The translations under genes were made by a program, and so were the position numbers. DNA of 64,000 nucleotides from Oceanobacillus manasiensis (GTDB lineage: Bacteria; Bacillota; Bacilli; Bacillales; Amphibacillaceae): NCBI RefSeq assembly GCF_000724085.1, contig NZ_CCDL010000001.1:496001-560000 (forward strand). Reading direction: 5' to 3'. The notes under the pieces are model-generated. The model was not told the DNA's origin. It saw only the letters and a program-made list of their open reading frames with translations, and ran no database searches. Below are positions 63,069 through 64,000 of the stretch, in pieces. Position 1 is the first letter of the stretch; each line of letters opens with the position of its first letter.

Positions 63069-64000
63069 ATGCTTACTATTGGTTATATCGGAAATGGAAA
63101 AAGTACAAACAGGTACCATCTGCCATTCGTACTGCAAAGGGAAAATATAAACGTAAAAACAATCTATCGGAGAACGCCTGCAAATGATAGCTGGGATAAG
63201 ATTGCGGGTGTCCATTATACTTCTGATTTACAAGAATTACTTCATGACGAGGACATCCAGCTTATTGTGATTTGTACAAAACATGATAGCCATTATGAAT
63301 ATGCTAAACAAGTATTAGAACATAATAAACACTGTTTGGTTGAAAAGCCATTTATGGAAACTTCGGAACAGGCTAAAGAAATATTCGCATTGGCAAAAGA
63401 GAAGGACTTAATTGTGCAGGCATATCAAAATAGACGTTTTGATAGTGACTTCTTAACTGTTCAAAAGGTGATTGAAGAAGGAAAAACAGGGGACTTACTG
63501 GAAGTTGAAATGCATTATGACTACTATCGCCCCGAAGTACCTGAGTCTGCTACCTCTTTTGATCCAGGATCATCCTTTTTATACGAACATGGCTGTCATA
63601 CACTAGATCAGGTCATCAGCTATTTTGGCAAGCCAGATGATATTCATTATGATGTGAGGCAGATTTTAGGACAAGGTAGAAAAAATGATTACTTCGATTT
63701 GGATTTATATTATGGTGGAGTCAAAGTATCGGTAAAATCTAGTTATTTCAGAGTGAAAGAGAGACCAAGCTTCGTCGTTCATGGTAAAAAAGGGTCCTTT
63801 GTCAAAGAAACGAAAGATCGTCAGGAAGAACATTTGAAATTATTCTACATGCCTGATAACAAAGACTTTGGTGTTGATACAATAAACCACTATGGTGTGC
63901 TGACATATATCGATGAGGAAGGCACAATCCATGAAGAAACAGTGAAATCGGTAAATGGTGATTATGGTCGGGTGTATGATGATGTATACGAAGCGATTAT
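63069..64000 (+). CDS. Gfo/Idh/MocA family oxidoreductase (cut by the window edge)
   Basis: The frame is open from the ATG at 63069 (AAAAGGAG upstream) to the end of the window, about 310 codons. The N-terminal NAD-binding part reads MLTIGYIGNGKSTNRYHLPF, followed by VICTKHDSHYEYAKQVLEHN and CLVEKPFMET (the EKP motif with its Lys). The second domain has FLYEHGCHTLDQVISYFGKP with the usual H-x3-D. It acts on a sugar or inositol-like substrate, possibly one brought in by the adjacent PTS. The C-terminus lies outside. Confidence 0.9.
   Translation, partial: MLTIGYIGNGKSTNRYHLPFVLQRENINVKTIYRRTPANDSWDKIAGVHYTSDLQELLHDEDIQLIVICTKHDSHYEYAKQVLEHNKHCLVEKPFMETSEQAKEIFALAKEKDLIVQAYQNRRFDSDFLTVQKVIEEGKTGDLLEVEMHYDYYRPEVPESATSFDPGSSFLYEHGCHTLDQVISYFGKPDDIHYDVRQILGQGRKNDYFDLDLYYGGVKVSVKSSYFRVKERPSFVVHGKKGSFVKETKDRQEEHLKLFYMPDNKDFGVDTINHYGVLTYIDEEGTIHEETVKSVNGDYGRVYDDVYEAI

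Overview
The window is chromosomal DNA from a low-GC, Gram-positive member of the Bacillaceae. An Oceanobacillus/Virgibacillus-type relative is my best guess. The basis is the gene set (LicT-controlled beta-glucoside PTS, adenine-riboswitch pbuE, Ohr/OhrR, S8 protease, Lin0512, DUF421, DUF4188 and DUF2785 families), strong AGGAGG ribosome sites and intrinsic terminators after most transcription units. I saw no rRNA, tRNA, CRISPR array or prophage structural genes.

Layout. 0-4.4 kb: luciferase-like monooxygenase with its flavin reductase, a Lin0512-family protein and a PBP4-type carboxypeptidase. 4.4-8 kb: a lone AAA ATPase, two decayed genes (an LTA synthase tail and a methyltransferase broken over three frames), a NUDIX gene and an ECF sigma/anti-sigma pair. 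8-19.5 kb: two divergent paralogous sigma-region-4-like proteins, a lipoprotein, a 4xLysM-GH19 chitinase-like enzyme, an SDR, a frameshifted NUDIX gene, a subtilase, DUF421, small unknown genes and a GntR-ABC (Ytr-like) operon. 19.6-25 kb: DUF4188, a solo TnpB insertion element that has run into the 3' end of a padR gene, a frameshifted grpB-like gene and a large SDR. 25-29.5 kb: bglH-bglP-licT with two RAT antiterminator/terminator switches. 29.6-35.6 kb: DUF2785 and pentapeptide-repeat proteins, an excisionase-like HTH plus a DnaD-like protein, Ohr/OhrR around a 35-bp palindrome, and rlmH.

35.7-47 kb is an accessory region that starts right after rlmH, the gene used by SCC elements in staphylococci. 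It holds a SIR2-HerA pair followed by a DUF262-HEPN pair (a candidate four-gene defence cassette), a broken IS3-family element, and an RRNPP-type HTH-TPR regulator with a 55-aa secreted propeptide directly downstream. A 20-bp perfect palindrome lies between that regulator and a divergent unknown secreted protein.

47.4-64 kb returns to core-like content: a YxjI-like protein, a DeoR regulator with an M24-like protein that lacks canonical metal ligands, a TetR locus with three operator copies and two tandem micropeptides of 23 and 29 aa, two lipoproteins, pbuE with an adenine riboswitch, a membrane-protein pair, a P-loop protein, and the mannose PTS (DUF956, IIAB, IIC, IID) followed by a truncated Gfo/Idh/MocA gene.

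A recurring unexplained feature is three intergenic arrays of degenerate repeats (1.7, 4.2 and 31.5 kb). Each has a period of about 21 bp, two helical turns, but each has its own core motif.
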